From Candidatus Anaeroferrophillacea bacterium (GTDB lineage Bacteria > Desulfobacterota > Anaeroferrophillalia > Anaeroferrophillales > Anaeroferrophillaceae), in NCBI GenBank assembly GCA_016933675.1, contig JAFGAM010000090.1, forward strand, positions 1 to 54,970: a stretch of 54,970 nucleotides of DNA, read 5' to 3'. Within the stretch, counting starts at the first letter, position 1. Every line of letters begins with the position of its first letter. The position numbers and the translations under genes were made by a program. Below the pieces are notes generated by a model. It had not been told where the DNA came from, did not search any database, and saw only the letters and a list, made by a program, of their open reading frames with translations. This document shows positions 16,130 through 25,371 of this stretch, piece after piece.

Positions 16130-17038
16130 ATGCACGATGTTGCCTGGTACAGCCGGTCCTGTCCCGCGAAGATCAACCTCTGGCTGTCTGTCGTCGGCCG
16201 GCGCGCCGACGGCTACCATGACCTGCAGACGGTTATGGAGCCCATAAGTCTGGCCGATGAGCTTCGGCTGCGGGTGCTGCCGGCCACCGGAGCAGCCCGG
16301 GTCACCGTGCGCTGCCCGGCGCTGCCCGATCTGCCGGCGGAGCGGAACCTCGTGTACCGGGCGGCAGCGGCACTGCTGGAACGTTCGGCCGGGCTCGGCA
16401 ATCCGCCGCCGGCGGTGGAATTCGAGTTCGAACTAAAGAAACACATTCCTCACGGTGCCGGTCTGGGCGGCGGCAGCAGCGACGCCGCCGCCGCGCTGCG
16501 GCTGCTCAACGACCACTTGTCGACACCTCTGCCGGCGACCGAACTCTTCACCGTGGCCCGCACCATTGGCGCGGATGTGCCGTTTTTTCTCCATTGCCGC
16601 CTGTGTTATGCCGAGGGCATCGGTGATCGCATCATGCCGCTGGATGACCCGATACCCCGCTGGTACCTGCTGTTGAAACCGCCGGTGAACATCGAGACCG
16701 GCTGGGCCTACAGTCAGCTGCGGGTAAATAATAAGTTGACAAACCGCAAATTACATATTAACATGCGGCAATTTTTTCAGCCGGGGTTTTTGGGGAAAAA
16801 GTATAGTCTCTTCAATGACTTTGAAGCAGTTGTGGGGCGCTCGGTACCGGGGCTGCAGCTGATGCGGGCGTGGCTCGAGGCGCGCCGGGAACATGCCGGC
16901 GTTCTCATGAGCGGCAGCGGTTCGTGTCTTTTCGCCGTGTTCCATTCGGCGGCGGCGGCAAGCCGGGCGTACACCGAAGCGGCAGGCGGCTGGCGCTCGT
17001 CGTCCGTCTGGTTCAAGACGGCCCGCAACCTGTGTTGA
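16130..17038 (+). CDS. ispE: 4-diphosphocytidyl-2-C-methyl-D-erythritol kinase
   Basis: GHMP kinase of the non-mevalonate (MEP) isoprenoid pathway; phosphorylates CDP-methylerythritol. The 302-residue protein has the conserved N-terminal CPAKINLWLSVVGRRADGYHDLQTVM, the ATP-binding loop HIPHGAGLGGGSSDAAAALRLLN, the catalytic Asp region GADVPFFLHCRLCYAEGIGD, and the C-terminal MSGSGSCLFAVF glycine loop. The residues around 205-230 (NNKLTNRKLHINMRQFFQ) are a little AT-richer than the surroundings, typical of the variable loop. It lies upstream of tRNA-Gln and prs, the order seen in Geobacter-type genomes. Confidence 0.95.
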   Translation: MHDVAWYSRSCPAKINLWLSVVGRRADGYHDLQTVMEPISLADELRLRVLPATGAARVTVRCPALPDLPAERNLVYRAAAALLERSAGLGNPPPAVEFEFELKKHIPHGAGLGGGSSDAAAALRLLNDHLSTPLPATELFTVARTIGADVPFFLHCRLCYAEGIGDRIMPLDDPIPRWYLLLKPPVNIETGWAYSQLRVNNKLTNRKLHINMRQFFQPGFLGKKYSLFNDFEAVVGRSVPGLQLMRAWLEARREHAGVLMSGSGSCLFAVFHSAAAASRAYTEAAGGWRSSSVWFKTARNLC

Positions 17039-17168
17039 TGCTAGCGCTCTGCGGCGGAAGCGGCATGATGCGCTTTCCCGATGGCGCAACCCTCCAGCGG
17101 GCGGCGGTGTGCAGGGCCCGTTTTTTCGTGTCCGCCCGGCCGGGCACCGCCCGGGGAAGGTTTCGTAC

Positions 17169-17243
17169 TGGGGTGTCGTCAAGCGGTAAGACACAGGTCT
17201 TTGGAACCTGCATTCGGAGGTTCGAATCCTCCCACCCCAGCCA
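17169..17243 (+). tRNA. tRNA-Gln (anticodon UUG)
   Basis: The acceptor stem TGGGGTG (17169-17175) pairs with CACCCCA (17233-17239). The anticodon stem CAGGT/ACCTG encloses the loop CTTTGGA with anticodon TTG. The T arm GGAGG-TTCGAAT-CCTCC is perfect. Discriminator G is at 17240 and CCA is encoded at 17241-17243. It lies between ispE and prs. Confidence 0.97.
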
Positions 17244-17290
17244 GCAGTCCGGGCTTGTCCCAGATCCATAGATATGACAACGGCGGCGAC

Positions 17291-18247
17291 ATGACTGATT
17301 ATCCGAAGATGGACAAGCTGAAGGTGTTCAGCGGCAACTCGAACCCCGAGCTGGTGCAGGCGATCTGCCGGGAGCTGGGGGTGCCCCTGAGCCGGGGAAT
17401 TGTCAAACGCTTCAGCGACGGCGAGATCATGGTTGAAATTCATGAGAGTATGCGCGGCATGCGGGTGTTCGTGGTGCAGTCGACCTGTGATCCCGGCAAC
17501 ACCAATCTCATGGAGCTGCTGATCATCATCGATGCCCTCAAGCGGGCGTCGGCGGCCGAGATCAACGCGGTGATTCCCTATTACGGCTATGCCCGGCAGG
17601 ACCGCAAGGTGGCGCCCCGGGCGCCCATCACCGCCAAGCTGGTGGCCAACCTGCTGACGGTTGCCGGGGCCACCCGGGTGGTGGCGATGGACCTTCATGC
17701 GGGCCAGATTCAGGGTTTCTTCGATATCCCCGTGGATCATCTCTATGCCAGCCCGGTACTGGTGGATTATGCCATGGAGCACATCGGTGGCGATATCGTC
17801 GTGGTATCTCCGGATGCCGGCGGCGTCGAACGGGCCAAGGCCTACGCCCGCAAGATGGGGACCGCCCTGGCGGTGATCGACAAGCGTCGCAGCGGTCCCA
17901 ACCAGGTGGAACAGATGAATGTCATCGGCGATATCGACGGCCATGTGGCGGTCATTGTCGATGACATGATCGATACCGCGGGAACCCTTACCGAGGCGGC
18001 CCGGGTATTGCGTGAGAAAGGGGCGGGCAAGGTGTACGGGTTCGCCGCTCACGGTGTGCTTTCCGGGCCGGCGATCGAGCGCATTGAAAATTCGGAACTC
18101 ACGAAGGTGGTTATCACCGACAGCATTCCTCTCGGGGAGGCAGCCCGGAGTTGCCGCCGGATCGAGGTGCTCTCGGTGGCCCCCTTGTTGGCGGACGCTA
18201 TCCGCCGGATCTATCTTGGAGATTCCGTGAGCTGCCTGTTCAATTGA
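17291..18247 (+). CDS. prs: Ribose-phosphate pyrophosphokinase (PRPP synthetase)
   Basis: Makes 5-phosphoribosyl 1-pyrophosphate from ribose-5-phosphate and ATP for nucleotide, His and Trp synthesis. The 318-residue length is standard for class I. Visible motifs are KVFSGNSNPELVQAICRELGV, RFSDGEIMVEI, the flexible loop YYGYARQDRKVAPRAPI, the MDLHAGQIQGFF metal/ATP site, VVSPDAGGVERA, and the PRPP-binding loop VIVDDMIDTAGT. The frame is open far upstream through the tRNA gene, but the ATG at 17291 gives the conserved N-terminus. It probably shares a transcript with the tRNA-Gln and lies ahead of rplY. Confidence 0.97.
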   Translation: MTDYPKMDKLKVFSGNSNPELVQAICRELGVPLSRGIVKRFSDGEIMVEIHESMRGMRVFVVQSTCDPGNTNLMELLIIIDALKRASAAEINAVIPYYGYARQDRKVAPRAPITAKLVANLLTVAGATRVVAMDLHAGQIQGFFDIPVDHLYASPVLVDYAMEHIGGDIVVVSPDAGGVERAKAYARKMGTALAVIDKRRSGPNQVEQMNVIGDIDGHVAVIVDDMIDTAGTLTEAARVLREKGAGKVYGFAAHGVLSGPAIERIENSELTKVVITDSIPLGEAARSCRRIEVLSVAPLLADAIRRIYLGDSVSCLFN

Positions 18248-18473
18248 GCGGTCGGCATGGATGTTGTGACCGCGACGGAACCGCAGCCAGTGCCAAAATG
18301 CAGCAAAATTGGCCGGAACAATGACCGGGGCGGATTCGCGGTTTTTCCCGGTGCCGGGGGAAGTGAGGTGCCGCCTTGCATCGAATTAGTCGGGTTGCGG
18401 CGCCGCCGCTACGGGTAAGTCGTCGAGCTTGAAGAAACAGTAGGTCCTGTGGATTTTTGGAGGAAAGAGATAC

Positions 18474-19103
18474 ATGGCTATCGTAAATCTGGCGGTTCAG
18501 CCGCGTGAATTCGCGGGCAAGAGCGCGGTGCGGGATCTGCGCCGCAATGGCATGATTCCCGCTGTCGTCTACGGCAAGGAACATGATGCAACGATGCTGA
18601 CCCTGAACGAGCGGGAGTTCACCCGTTTTCTGCAGCGTTACGGTCAGAGCTCCCTCGTGTCGTTGCAGGATGACGGTGTTGCCACCGATGCCCAGCGGCT
18701 GGTGATCATCAAGGATGTACAGCACAATCCCGTGTCCGGCAAGGTGATTCACGTTGATTTCCACGCCGTGCGGCTGGGGGTTCCCATCCAGGTCGAGGTG
18801 CCCGTCAACCTGGTCGGCAAGCCGGTCGGCATTGCCCGGGGCGGCCTGTTGCAGCCGGTGCGCAGGACCCTGGAAATCAGGTGCCTGCCGCGGCAGATTC
18901 CGGAAACCATCGATATCGATGTTTCCGGCCTCGATATCGGTGAGGCCATCCATGTCGAGGAACTGCATGTCGAGGGGGTCGAGTTTATTTTCTCGACGAA
19001 TTTTACCATTGTCACCGTCCAGGGCATGAAGGCTGAGGCCACATCGGTCGGCGAGGAGGGTGCCGAGGCCGGGCAGAGAGCGGCCGAGGCCGGCGGGGAA
19101 TGA
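18474..19103 (+). CDS. rplY: 50S ribosomal protein L25, long CTC form
   Basis: Binds 5S rRNA in the large subunit. The 209-residue product is the two-domain TL5/CTC type rather than the short enterobacterial L25. The N-terminal 5S-binding domain (1-95) has REFAGKSAVRDLRRNGMIPAVVYGKEHDA and HVDFHAVRLGVPIQVEVPV at its end. A C-terminal beta domain follows (VGIARGGLLQPVRRTLEIRCLPRQIPETIDIDVSGLDIGEAIHVEEL) and an acidic Glu/Ala-rich tail (about 190-209). GGAGG precedes the ATG at 18474. It sits between prs and pth, as in many bacteria. Confidence 0.96.
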   Translation: MAIVNLAVQPREFAGKSAVRDLRRNGMIPAVVYGKEHDATMLTLNEREFTRFLQRYGQSSLVSLQDDGVATDAQRLVIIKDVQHNPVSGKVIHVDFHAVRLGVPIQVEVPVNLVGKPVGIARGGLLQPVRRTLEIRCLPRQIPETIDIDVSGLDIGEAIHVEELHVEGVEFIFSTNFTIVTVQGMKAEATSVGEEGAEAGQRAAEAGGE

Positions 19104-19127
19104 TGGTTTTTCCCGGTTGATTGTCTC

Positions 19128-19718
19128 ATGGGTGCGGTCGACTGGCTGATCTGCGGACTGGGCAATCCCGGCGCGGCGTACCGGTGGACGCGGCACAATC
19201 TTGGATTTTTGGTACTTGACAAGCTGGCCCGGGAGATGGCAATTGGCATGGGGCCGGATGATGATTTGCTGAGCGAGGTCGGAGCCGGAAGCCGGGGCGG
19301 CCGGCGGCTGCTGCTGGCCCGGCCGCGGACCTGGATGAACCGCAGCGGTATCGCGGTGCATCGGCTGTGCGGACACGCCGGATTAGGCGATGACGCGGGG
19401 CGGTTGATTGTCGTCCATGACGATCTCGACATCCCCTGCGGTTTTCTGAAAATCAAGCTTGGCGGCGGCCATGGCGGCCACAACGGCGTACGGTCGATCA
19501 TCGCGGAACTGGGTACCGGCGACTTCCACCGGGTGCGGGTGGGTATTGCACCGGCGGAGAGACCTGACGACGTGGTTGCCTATGTCCTGAGTCCCTTTCC
19601 GTCGGCAGCCGTGGAAACGGTTGATCGGGTTGTCGAGCAGGCTGCCGCCGCAGTCCTCGTGATGATCGACGAGGATACCGGTACGGCGATGCAGCAGTTT
19701 CACGGGCGGCGACTATGA
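19128..19718 (+). CDS. pth: Peptidyl-tRNA hydrolase
   Basis: Recycles peptidyl-tRNAs released from stalled ribosomes by cleaving the ester bond. The 196-residue protein carries the family motifs: LICGLGNPGAAYRWTRHNLGFLVLDKLA (catalytic His in TRHN), PRTWMNRSG, the VVHDDLDIPCG block with the catalytic Asp, and GGGHGGHNGVRSIIAELGTGDFHRVRVGI. It follows rplY by 24 bp in the conserved rplY-pth pair. The start ATG at 19128 lies just ahead of the first beta strand. It has a functional link with the tmRNA system at the left end of the window, though no genetic link. Confidence 0.96.
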   Translation: MGAVDWLICGLGNPGAAYRWTRHNLGFLVLDKLAREMAIGMGPDDDLLSEVGAGSRGGRRLLLARPRTWMNRSGIAVHRLCGHAGLGDDAGRLIVVHDDLDIPCGFLKIKLGGGHGGHNGVRSIIAELGTGDFHRVRVGIAPAERPDDVVAYVLSPFPSAAVETVDRVVEQAAAAVLVMIDEDTGTAMQQFHGRRL

Positions 19719-19740
19719 TAAAAATCGTAACCATCGCCGC

Positions 19741-19812
19741 CATGTGCGGAAAAGGGGTGCACCGCAGTGCCTCCGGATTCGCGGCGCGCGAAGGCTGAGG
19801 AATCCGGCGTCA
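19741..19812 (+). repeat. Dispersed intergenic repeat, short copy
   Basis: ATGTGCGGAAAAGGGGTGCA, then GCCTCCGGATTCGCGGCGCG and GGCTGAGGAATCCGGCGTCA: the 5' half of the repeat family, followed about 90 bp later by a full copy. The space between pth and hppA (19719-20101) is made almost entirely of these two copies. Confidence 0.65.
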
Positions 19813-19900
19813 TACATTAGTGTCGGACGACCCGACCGGCAGAACAGCGAACAGGTGGAATTGGGTTGCGAAGCCGATGGCTGGTGGACCCGTGACCGCT

Positions 19901-20050
19901 GCCAGAATACGCCGAAAAGGGATGGCGCCGTAACGGCTTCAGATTCGCGGCGCGCTAAAGTTGAGGAATGCGGCAACCATACCGTTACGCCGCCGTCATC
20001 CGGCTTGCAGCGCAACGAAGAAGATGGAGTCCTAACCAAGCCATCATCAG
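19901..20050 (+). repeat. Dispersed intergenic repeat, full copy
   Basis: Best full example: GCCAGAATACGCCGAAAAGG, GCCGTAACGGCTTCAGATTC, GCGGCGCGCTAAAGTTGAGG, then a variable middle, then GCGCAACGAAGAAGATGGAG and an AAGCCATCA end at about 20050. The block order is the same as at 41189-41330. Confidence 0.75.
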
Positions 20051-20101
20051 TTATCATTGGCATAATAAAGGATTTATCAACCGTTTTAAAGGAGGGGAAG
20101 A

Positions 20102-22096
20102 ATGGAGAACCTAACCATCTACGCGCCAATTCTCGGGGTTGCGGGCCTTCTGTTTGCGGGGGTGCTTTACGCCCTCGTGGTCAAGCAGCCGGTCGGTAAC
20201 GAAAAGATGCGGGAACTGTCCGAAGCGATCCACGCCGGCGCCATGGCGTTCCTGCGGCGCGAGTACAGAATCCTGGCGGTCTTTGTTGTCGTGGTCTTCG
20301 CCCTGCTGTATGCCTTCCTCGGCAAGCACACGGCGTTTGCCTTCGTCTTTGGCGCCTTGTGTTCGGCGCTCGCCGGTTTCGGCGGCATGATGTCGGCGAC
20401 CCGCGCCAATGTCCGTACCTCGGCGGCAGCCAATATCTTCGGCCAGGCCAAGGCCCTGAGCGTCGCCTTCAACGGCGGCGCGGTGATGGGGATGCTGGTG
20501 GCGGCGCTCGGTCTGCTGGGTGTCGGGGTGCTGTTCTACCTCTTCGGTGGTGATCCTGAAACCGCACAGTATATCAATGGCTTTGCCATGGGTGCCAGCT
20601 CCATCGCGCTCTTCGCCCGTGTCGGCGGCGGCATCTATACCAAGGCTGCGGACGTCGGCGCCGACCTGGTGGGCAAGGTCGAGGCCGGGATTCCGGAAGA
20701 CGATCCCCGCAACCCGGCGACCATCGCCGACAACGTCGGTGACAACGTCGGCGACATCGCCGGTATGGGCGCCGACATCTTCGAGTCCTATGTCGGTTCG
20801 GTCATCGCCACCATCGCCATCGCCGCCACCGCTTCCGGGGCCATGTTCACCGAACTGCGCTACCAGTTCATGTGCTACCCGATTCTGGTGATCATGATCG
20901 GTATCATCAGCTCCATGATCGGTGTTCTCGCCATGAAGGTGCTGGAAAAGTACAATCCTGCCGACGCCCTGCGCTACTGCACCTTCGTCGGCGCGGCGCT
21001 GATGCTGCTGGGTGCCTACTATGCCGGCAAGGCCCTCGGTCTGCCGACCGGCGCGTTCTGGTCGGTGCTGTTCGGCTGCCTGTGCGGTATCCTCATCGGT
21101 ATCACCACCGAGTACTACACCTCCGCCAAGCCCATTGAAAAGATCGCCGCCGCCAGCCAGACTGGTCCGGCGACCACCATCATCACCGGTATCGCCATCG
21201 GTATGGAAAGCTGTGCTTTGCCGGTGCTGCTCATCTGCGTGTCCATCTTCGGTGCCTTCAAGCTGGTTGGTCTCTACGGCATCGGCATCGCCGCCGTCGG
21301 CATGTTGGCCACGGTCGGCGTGACCATGTCCGTTGATGCCTACGGTCCCATCGCCGACAACGCCGGTGGTATTTCCGAGATGGCCGGCCTTGGACCGGAA
21401 ACCCGGAAGATCACCGACAGCCTCGACGCCATCGGCAACACCACTGCTGCCGTTGGTAAGGGTTTTGCCATCGGTTCCGCCGCCCTCACCGCCCTGGCGC
21501 TGTTCTCCGCCTACGGTTCCGCGGTCGGATTGCAGACCATCGATCTGATGAATCCGATGGTGGTTGTCGGTCTCTTCCTCGGCGGTATCGTACCCTTCAT
21601 GGTGGGTGCCCTTACCATGTCTTCGGTGGGTAAGGCCGCCTATGCCATGGTCGAGGAAGTGCGCCGCCAGTTCCGCGAGATTCCCGGCATCATGGAAGGC
21701 ACCGGCCGGCCGGAGTACGAACGCTGCGTTGATATCTCCACCGCCGCTTCCCTGCGTGAAATGATCGTTCCCGGCCTCATGGCGGTCATCGTGCCGGTGC
21801 TGGTCGGTTTCGGCCTCGGCGCCGAGGCGCTTGGCGGCACCCTTGCCGGTGCCACCCTCACCGGGGTGTTCCTGGCGCTGTTCATGGCCAATGCCGGCGG
21901 TGCCTGGGACAACGCCAAGAAATACATCGAGCAGGGTCACTTCGGCGGCAAGGGTTCCGACGCTCACAAGGCGGCGGTTACCGGCGATACCGTTGGCGAC
22001 CCCTTCAAGGATACCTCCGGTCCGGCGATGAACATCCTTATCAAGCTCATGTCCATCGTTTCTCTGGTCATTGCGCCGTTGCTGATGATCGGCTGA
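20102..22096 (+). CDS. hppA: Membrane-bound ion-translocating pyrophosphatase, K+-dependent type
   Basis: Hydrolyses PPi and pumps H+ (or Na+) across the inner membrane. The 664-residue protein has about 15-16 membrane helices. The PPi-binding motif [46 protein letters not shown] and the later [16 protein letters not shown] and DNAKKYIE plus [17 protein letters not shown] acidic motifs are all complete. The [10 protein letters not shown] sequence has Ala where K+-independent enzymes have Lys (GNTTKA), so it should need K+. Whether it pumps H+ or Na+ cannot be decided here. The AGGAGGGG ribosome site precedes the ATG at 20102. It ends before a strong terminator. Confidence 0.97.
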   Translation: MENLTIYAPILGVAGLLFAGVLYALVVKQPVGNEKMRELSEAIHAGAMAFLRREYRILAVFVVVVFALLYAFLGKHTAFAFVFGALCSALAGFGGMMSATRANVRTSAAANIFGQAKALSVAFNGGAVMGMLVAALGLLGVGVLFYLFGGDPETAQYINGFAMGASSIALFARVGGGIYTKAADVGADLVGKVEAGIPEDDPRNPATIADNVGDNVGDIAGMGADIFESYVGSVIATIAIAATASGAMFTELRYQFMCYPILVIMIGIISSMIGVLAMKVLEKYNPADALRYCTFVGAALMLLGAYYAGKALGLPTGAFWSVLFGCLCGILIGITTEYYTSAKPIEKIAAASQTGPATTIITGIAIGMESCALPVLLICVSIFGAFKLVGLYGIGIAAVGMLATVGVTMSVDAYGPIADNAGGISEMAGLGPETRKITDSLDAIGNTTAAVGKGFAIGSAALTALALFSAYGSAVGLQTIDLMNPMVVVGLFLGGIVPFMVGALTMSSVGKAAYAMVEEVRRQFREIPGIMEGTGRPEYERCVDISTAASLREMIVPGLMAVIVPVLVGFGLGAEALGGTLAGATLTGVFLALFMANAGGAWDNAKKYIEQGHFGGKGSDAHKAAVTGDTVGDPFKDTSGPAMNILIKLMSIVSLVIAPLLMIG

Positions 22097-22120
22097 ACGG
22101 AGTATCGTCTCCGAACCATG

Positions 22121-22150
22121 GGGGCCGGCGTCAAGCCGGCCCCTTTTTTT
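22121..22150 (+). terminator. Intrinsic terminator of hppA
   Basis: GGGGCCGGC (22121-22129), loop GTCAA, GCCGGCCCC (22135-22143), then TTTTTT... A 9-bp perfect G+C stem with a T tract directly follows hppA by about 24 bp. Confidence 0.92.
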
Positions 22151-22284
22151 CTAACGTGCCACCATCCATCGGCGTCTGTCCGGGCCACGAACCACACGGG
22201 TGGTTTAGCGGGTATTGGCGGGTTGTGGAACGGGTGCGGGGGCTTGTCCGGGCGTCCTGGCGGTGGCGGCGTTCCCCTTTGCGC

Positions 22285-22313
22285 TTGACAGAAACAGTGC
22301 CCTGGGATACTAA
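22285..22313 (+). promoter_or_regulatory. sigma70 promoter of yebC-ruvCAB
   Basis: Consensus -35 TTGACA (22285-22290), 17-nt spacer, -10 TACTAA (22308-22313). It is the strongest promoter match in the window, about 70 bp before yebC. No SOS (LexA) box was recognised next to it. Confidence 0.75.
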
Positions 22314-22380
22314 AAAAATCAATAACAATCAGGAGATTACGGCGGCAGCGCCGGTTTTGCATTGGGTAGGGAGCGAATGT

Positions 22381-23130
22381 ATGTCGGGCCACAACAAATG
22401 GAGTACCATCAAGCACAAGAAGGCCGCGGCTGATGCCAAGCGCGGCAAGGCATTCACCAAACTGATCAAGGAGATCACCGTCGCGGCGCGTAGCGGCGGT
22501 GGTGATCAGGAGAGCAACCCCCGGCTTCGGAGCGCCATCGCCGCCGCCAAGGCGGTGAACATGCCCAAGGATAACATCGAACGCTCCATCAAGCGCGGTA
22601 CCGGGGAGATCGACGGCGTCACCTACGAGGAATTCAGCTACGAGGGCTACGGACCCGGCGGGGTGGCGGTGCTGGTCGACATCATGACCGACAACCGCAA
22701 TCGTACGGCGGCGGAGATCCGTCACATCTTTAACAAATCCAACGGCAATCTGGGCGAGAACGGCTGTGTCGCGTGGATGTTCGACAAGAAGGGGCTCATC
22801 GTTGTCGATCGCGAAACCGCCGACGAAGAGACGCTGATGGATGTCGCGCTGGAGGCCGGTGCCGACGATGTGCACGAGGAGGATGATGTCTTCGAGGTCT
22901 ACACCGGGACCGACAGCTTCGATGCCGTCCGTCAGGCCTTCGAGGACCGTGATATCCCCTGTCTGTCGGCGGAGATCACCATGGTTCCCCAGAATACCAT
23001 CCGGGTCGAAGGCAAGGAGGCGGAGCAGATGCTGCGGCTGCTGGAGCGGCTGGAGGACTGTGACGACGTCCAGAACGTGCATGCCAACTTCGATATCGAC
23101 GATGAGATCATGGAGCAAATCCAGGGATGA
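22381..23130 (+). CDS. yebC: YebC/PmpR family protein (TACO1-like)
   Basis: The 249-residue protein begins [37 protein letters not shown], the near-invariant YebC N-terminus. It continues with [73 protein letters not shown], and a C-terminal domain ending IMEQIQG. Family members have been described as transcription regulators (PmpR) and, more recently, as translation factors that help ribosomes past difficult (proline-rich) sequences. It is the first gene of a yebC-ruvC-ruvA-ruvB operon, its stop overlapping the ruvC start by 4 bp (ATGA). Confidence 0.96.
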   Translation: MSGHNKWSTIKHKKAAADAKRGKAFTKLIKEITVAARSGGGDQESNPRLRSAIAAAKAVNMPKDNIERSIKRGTGEIDGVTYEEFSYEGYGPGGVAVLVDIMTDNRNRTAAEIRHIFNKSNGNLGENGCVAWMFDKKGLIVVDRETADEETLMDVALEAGADDVHEEDDVFEVYTGTDSFDAVRQAFEDRDIPCLSAEITMVPQNTIRVEGKEAEQMLRLLERLEDCDDVQNVHANFDIDDEIMEQIQG

Positions 23131-23648
23131 CGGATAACGGCCATGCCGGAGGTTTGACGGTGCTCGGCGTTGACCCCGGCAGCGCCGTAACCGGGTTCGG
23201 CGTCGTTGCCCATGACGGCCGTGACCTGGTGCATCGGCATCATTCCCAGCTGCGGCTGTCCGCTCTGCCTTCGCTGGGTGAGAAGCTGGCGCGGCTGTAC
23301 GATTGTACCATGGAACTGATTGATATGTACTCACCCGGGGTGTGCGCCGTCGAGGGCATCTTTCACGGTCGCAACGTCCGCAGCATGGTTGTCCTCGGGC
23401 AGGCCCGCGGCGCGGTCATGGTTGCCGCCGCCAATCGTGGCCTGGAGATTGTCGAATATCCCCCGGCGACGGTCAAACAGGCGGTGGTCGGCTACGGCCG
23501 GGCGGCGAAGGAGCAGGTGCAGCGGATGGTGGGGATGATTCTGGGCCGACTGGAAACGGTCGATGAACATGCCGCCGACGCCCTGGCGGTGGCCATCTGC
23601 CACCATCATCAGCATCGCCTGACGGCGATCGCGGGGCGGATTCGATGA
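23127..23648 (+). CDS. ruvC: Holliday-junction endonuclease RuvC
   Basis: Resolves Holliday junctions by symmetric nicking. The 173-residue protein has the RNase-H-like catalytic acidics: Asp in [14 protein letters not shown], Glu in [26 protein letters not shown], and the C-terminal [16 protein letters not shown]. The region [28 protein letters not shown] is also typical. It overlaps yebC (4 bp) and ruvA (4 bp), so translation is coupled. The start ATG at 23127 gives a slightly long N-terminus (MTDNGHAGG) before the first catalytic strand; no better start is apparent. Confidence 0.96.
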   Translation: MTDNGHAGGLTVLGVDPGSAVTGFGVVAHDGRDLVHRHHSQLRLSALPSLGEKLARLYDCTMELIDMYSPGVCAVEGIFHGRNVRSMVVLGQARGAVMVAAANRGLEIVEYPPATVKQAVVGYGRAAKEQVQRMVGMILGRLETVDEHAADALAVAICHHHQHRLTAIAGRIR

Positions 23649-24271
23649 TTGCCCGGCTGCGGGGAGTGTTGATTCGCAAGGATACTGACCAGGTGATTGT
23701 CGATGCCGGCGGCGTCGGCTACCGGCTCTGGATATCGGCGGCGACCCATCGGCAGTTGCCGGCGGTGGGCGATGAGGTCGCCCTGTGGGTGACCACCCGC
23801 TTCCGGGACGAGGAGATCATGCTTTTTGGGTTTTGGCAGCCCGTGGAGCAGGAAATGTTCAGCCGCCTGCTGAAGGTTTCCGGTGTCGGCCCGCGGCTGG
23901 CGCTGGGGATCCTGTCGCAGATCGAAATCCCGCAACTGGAAAATCACCTGGTGAACCAGGATGCCGCCATGCTCGCCCGGCTTCCCGGCGTCGGCAAGAA
24001 GCTGTCGCAGCGAATGGTGATCGAGCTGGGAGAAGAGCTGCGCAAACGCGGAGTTTCGGTCGCTGTACCCGATGCTGCGGGCGGTGCCGCGACCGTTCGG
24101 GGTGAGGTGCTGGCGGCAATGGAGGCGCTCGGCTACCGTCAGGTTGATTGCCTGCCGACGGTGGCCCGGGTGCTCGCGCAGCGGCCCGGCGATGCGGTGG
24201 AGCAGGTCATCAAGGACGTTTTGCGGGGGATGCATGGCGGATCAGCGGCTGGTCGATCAGCAGGCGAATGA
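23645..24271 (+). CDS. ruvA: Holliday-junction branch-migration subunit RuvA
   Basis: Tetramer that binds the four-way junction and loads RuvB. The 208-residue protein has the N-terminal OB domain ([31 protein letters not shown]), the two helix-hairpin-helix DNA-binding motifs ([14 protein letters not shown] and [16 protein letters not shown]), and the C-terminal RuvB-contacting domain ([16 protein letters not shown]...). Its end overlaps the ruvB start by 38 bp, a larger overlap than elsewhere in this operon. Downstream of ruvC with a 4-bp overlap. Confidence 0.96.
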   Translation: MIARLRGVLIRKDTDQVIVDAGGVGYRLWISAATHRQLPAVGDEVALWVTTRFRDEEIMLFGFWQPVEQEMFSRLLKVSGVGPRLALGILSQIEIPQLENHLVNQDAAMLARLPGVGKKLSQRMVIELGEELRKRGVSVAVPDAAGGAATVRGEVLAAMEALGYRQVDCLPTVARVLAQRPGDAVEQVIKDVLRGMHGGSAAGRSAGE

Positions 24272-25238
24272 CGCCGAACGCCGCGAGGAGGCCGGTCTCC
24301 GGCCCCGGCGGCTGACGGAGTACGTCGGCCAGCGGCGGGTGGTGGAGAACCTGAAGATCTTCATGGCCGCCGCCGGTGACCGCGGCGAGGCCCTCGACCA
24401 TGTCCTTATCTCCGGCCCTCCGGGGCTGGGCAAGACCACTCTGTCGCAGATCATTGCCGCCGAGATGGGGGTGCAGCTCCGGGCCACCTCGGGTCCGGCC
24501 ATTGAGCGGCCCGGTGACCTGGCGGCAATATTGACCAACCTCCAGGATCACGACATCCTTTTCATCGACGAGATCCACCGCATGAACCGTGCGGTGGAGG
24601 AGATCCTCTATCCCGCGCTCGAGGATTATAAGCTCGACATCATCATCGGCCAGGGACCGGCGGCGCGTTCCATTCGCATCGATCTGCCGCCCTTTACCCT
24701 CATCGGTGCCACTACCCGTTCCGGTCTCCTCAGTTCGCCCCTGCGCAGCCGCTTCGGCATTACCTTCCGGCTCGAATTCTACCGGGATGACGAACTGGCC
24801 ACCATTATCCGGCGCTCGGCCGCCATCCTCGGGGTGGGACTGAACGACGCCGGCGCGGCGGAGATCGCCGGCCGCTCCCGGGGTACGCCGCGCATCGCCA
24901 ATCGGTTGTTGCGGCGGGTGCGGGATTACGCCCAGTACCATCGGCAGGCGGAGATCGACCGCGAGGTGGCCGACGTCGCCCTGGCGCGCATGGAGATCGA
25001 CGCCCGCGGTCTCGATGCCCTCGACCGCCAGTACCTTGCTATTCTGATCCGGGGTTTTGCCGGCGGACCGGTGGGGGTCGAAACCCTGGCCGCCGCCCTC
25101 CACGAGGATGTCGGTACCCTCGAGGATGTCTGTGAACCATTCCTCATGCAGGGCGGTTTTCTGAGCCGCACGCCCCGCGGCCGCGTCGCCACTCACCGTG
25201 CCCATGCACTGATCGACGAATCCCCCGGACGCTTCTGA
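24234..25238 (+). CDS. ruvB: Holliday-junction branch-migration ATPase RuvB
   Basis: Hexameric AAA+ motor that drives branch migration. The 334-residue product begins [33 protein letters not shown]. It has Walker [20 protein letters not shown], Walker [31 protein letters not shown], sensor 1 [20 protein letters not shown], and the sensor-2 arginine region [17 protein letters not shown]. The C-terminal winged helix ([42 protein letters not shown]) is complete. The ATG at 24234 lies inside ruvA; a longer open frame from 24072 does not resemble RuvB. Last gene of the operon. Confidence 0.97.
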   Translation: MADQRLVDQQANDAERREEAGLRPRRLTEYVGQRRVVENLKIFMAAAGDRGEALDHVLISGPPGLGKTTLSQIIAAEMGVQLRATSGPAIERPGDLAAILTNLQDHDILFIDEIHRMNRAVEEILYPALEDYKLDIIIGQGPAARSIRIDLPPFTLIGATTRSGLLSSPLRSRFGITFRLEFYRDDELATIIRRSAAILGVGLNDAGAAEIAGRSRGTPRIANRLLRRVRDYAQYHRQAEIDREVADVALARMEIDARGLDALDRQYLAILIRGFAGGPVGVETLAAALHEDVGTLEDVCEPFLMQGGFLSRTPRGRVATHRAHALIDESPGRF

Positions 25239-25292
25239 TGGACGCCGCAAGGGTTCCATCTTCCCCGCTGCTTGACAAAAGAAATTTCCCGC

Positions 25293-25321
25293 TTGACGGC
25301 AGTGAAAAAATGTTTTATTGG
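25293..25321 (+). promoter_or_regulatory. sigma70 promoter of the fadD-tetR unit
   Basis: TTGACG (25293-25298), 17-nt spacer, TATTGG (25316-25321). The predicted start of transcription falls in the TetR-type palindrome just downstream at 25326-25343. Confidence 0.65.
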
Positions 25322-25325
25322 ATGA

Positions 25326-25343
25326 TGACTGAGTCGTCATTCA
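25326..25343 (+). promoter_or_regulatory. FadR/TetR-type operator 1
   Basis: TGACTGAGTCGTCATTCA, an 18-bp inverted repeat of half-site TGAnTGA, matches 15 of 18 defined positions of the Bacillus FadR operator pattern TGAATGAMTANTCATTCA as I recall it. It starts 4 bp after the -10 box and covers the likely +1, where a repressor would block initiation. A sister site is at 27801-27818. Confidence 0.75.
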
Positions 25344-25371
25344 TTTATTGTCGGAGCGGGGGTTGGACGAC

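Noticed and set aside
20111-21967. 618-residue antisense frame opposite hppA
   Set aside because: Low-complexity Gly/His/Asp-rich shadow; the plus strand encodes a full pyrophosphatase.
22156-22380. N-terminal extension of YebC
   Set aside because: The open frame upstream covers the promoter and lacks similarity; the conserved MSGHNKW start is at 22381.
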